From the NCBI GenBank assembly GCA_037127315.1, contig JBBBDQ010000330.1, positions 2,973,501-3,037,500 of the forward strand: 64,000 nucleotides of DNA, read 5' to 3'. The DNA is from Ascarosepion bandense. Taxonomy: Eukaryota; Mollusca; Cephalopoda; Sepiida; Sepiidae. Positions 63,418-64,000 of this stretch are shown here, piece after piece (positions within the stretch are counted from its first letter, which is position 1; the number at the start of each line of letters is the position of its first letter). The position numbers were made by a program, and so were the translations under genes. The notes under the pieces were generated by a model, which saw only the letters and a program-made list of their open reading frames with translations, did no database searches and had not been told where the DNA came from.

Positions 63418-64000
63418 AATGAACTCCAAAAAAAGGGGGGGGACAAAAACACAGATATATATAAAAACAAAAAACAAACAAAACAAACAAACGGAAAATA
63501 CCTCTCAGTTTAATACAGGAAATTTGAATTGAAGATTCATTCTTCAATTCTTGCTTTTCCCAAGAGTTAACGGCGAGTCGGCCTGCTAGGTAAATTCTAT
63601 TCAAAGAACAGCACGTGGCATGGAGCTGTAATGCCGCTGATAACTCGGCCAAAGTAGCTTCGCATAGCAGAATAAATATAAATTTCAAAATTTTTTTTTT
63701 TCCTCCCAAATGAAGCATGAACTCCGAAAAAGGGGGGGGACAAAAAAAAACACAGATATATATAAAAACAAAAAAATAAAAACAAAACAAAAACAAACAA
63801 AACAAACAAACGGAAAATACCTCTCAGTTTAACACAGGAAATTTGAATTGAAGATTCATTCTTCAATTCTTGCTTTTCCCAAGAGTTAACGGCGAGTCGG
63901 CCTGCTAGGTAAATTCCCATTCAAAGAACAGCACGTGGCATGGAGCTGTAATGGCTGCTGATAACTCGGCCAAAGTAGCTTCGCATAGCAGAATAAATAT
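63418..64000. repeat. Tandem duplication, period about 300-320 bp
   Basis: Two copies of a unit with AACTCCRAAAAAGGGGGGG, GGAAAATACCTCTCAGTTTA and GCATAGCAGAATAAATAT. The second continues to the window edge. The copies differ mainly in A-run and AAAC-repeat length. The two overlapping minus-strand ORFs in it (63404-63805, 63597-63920) encode the same repeated low-complexity text and are artefacts. Confidence 0.85.

Noticed and set aside
63404..63920. Two minus-strand ORFs of 133 and 107 codons
   Set aside because: Each repeats the same text because of the tandem duplication; low-complexity, no family motif.

Overview
The window is animal (metazoan) nuclear DNA made almost entirely of transposable elements, with no complete host gene that I can support. 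The set of repeats points to a mollusc, most likely a cephalopod such as an octopus. It holds many copies of a tRNA-derived SINE of the octopus OR type, RTE-type LINEs, a jockey-like LINE, Penelope-like elements (PLEs), an R4/Dong-like LINE in TAA repeats, Tc1/mariner DNA transposons and dense (TA)n, (CT)n and (GATA)n microsatellites. The species assignment is inference; the repeat classes are read from the sequence.

Layout. 1-540: gag remnant of a Gypsy-type LTR element, minus strand. 850-1960 and 2120-3400: RTE and jockey relics, minus strand. 3420-15112: tandem array of a composite unit of roughly 1.5-1.8 kb. The unit holds a palindrome, a microsatellite and an RTE 3' end. It is interrupted by a PLE complex (5024-10345) and by a plus-strand jockey copy (11029-12187). 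The PLE complex has a 974-codon RT plus GIY-YIG ORF and an almost perfect 807-bp inverted repeat. 15114-21031: a 5.9-kb block bounded by inverted repeats of about 330 bp. Inside it is an R4/Dong-like LINE with a restriction-like endonuclease, whose reading frame is broken only by one frameshift in an A-run.

21060-32000: AT-rich DNA with SINEs and RTE relics. It includes a short tRNA-headed repeat carrying a complete canonical hammerhead ribozyme (22654-22697). 32176-37698: three DNA transposons in a row, namely a mariner relic, a Tc1 element with TIRs and a DD34E transposase, and a DUF4817-type relic that contains an RTE relic. 38000-54000: AT-rich relics of RTE, mariner, PLE and SINEs. This part also has 5S rRNA/tRNA chimeric SINEs, foldbacks, and one weak candidate for a host promoter with a first exon near 47740-47925. 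54360-64000: SINEs, two 5'-truncated jockey copies, and a jockey-like LINE with an intact 963-codon endonuclease/RT ORF (59751-63333, minus). The window ends in a tandem duplication with a period of about 300-320 bp.

The autonomous elements (PLE, R4-like, jockey-like, RTE) supply reverse transcriptases. The SINEs and truncated copies are their likely passengers, but the sequence alone does not show which LINE mobilises which SINE. Most copies are broken. The jockey-like ORF, the PLE ORF and the R4-like ORF pair look youngest.
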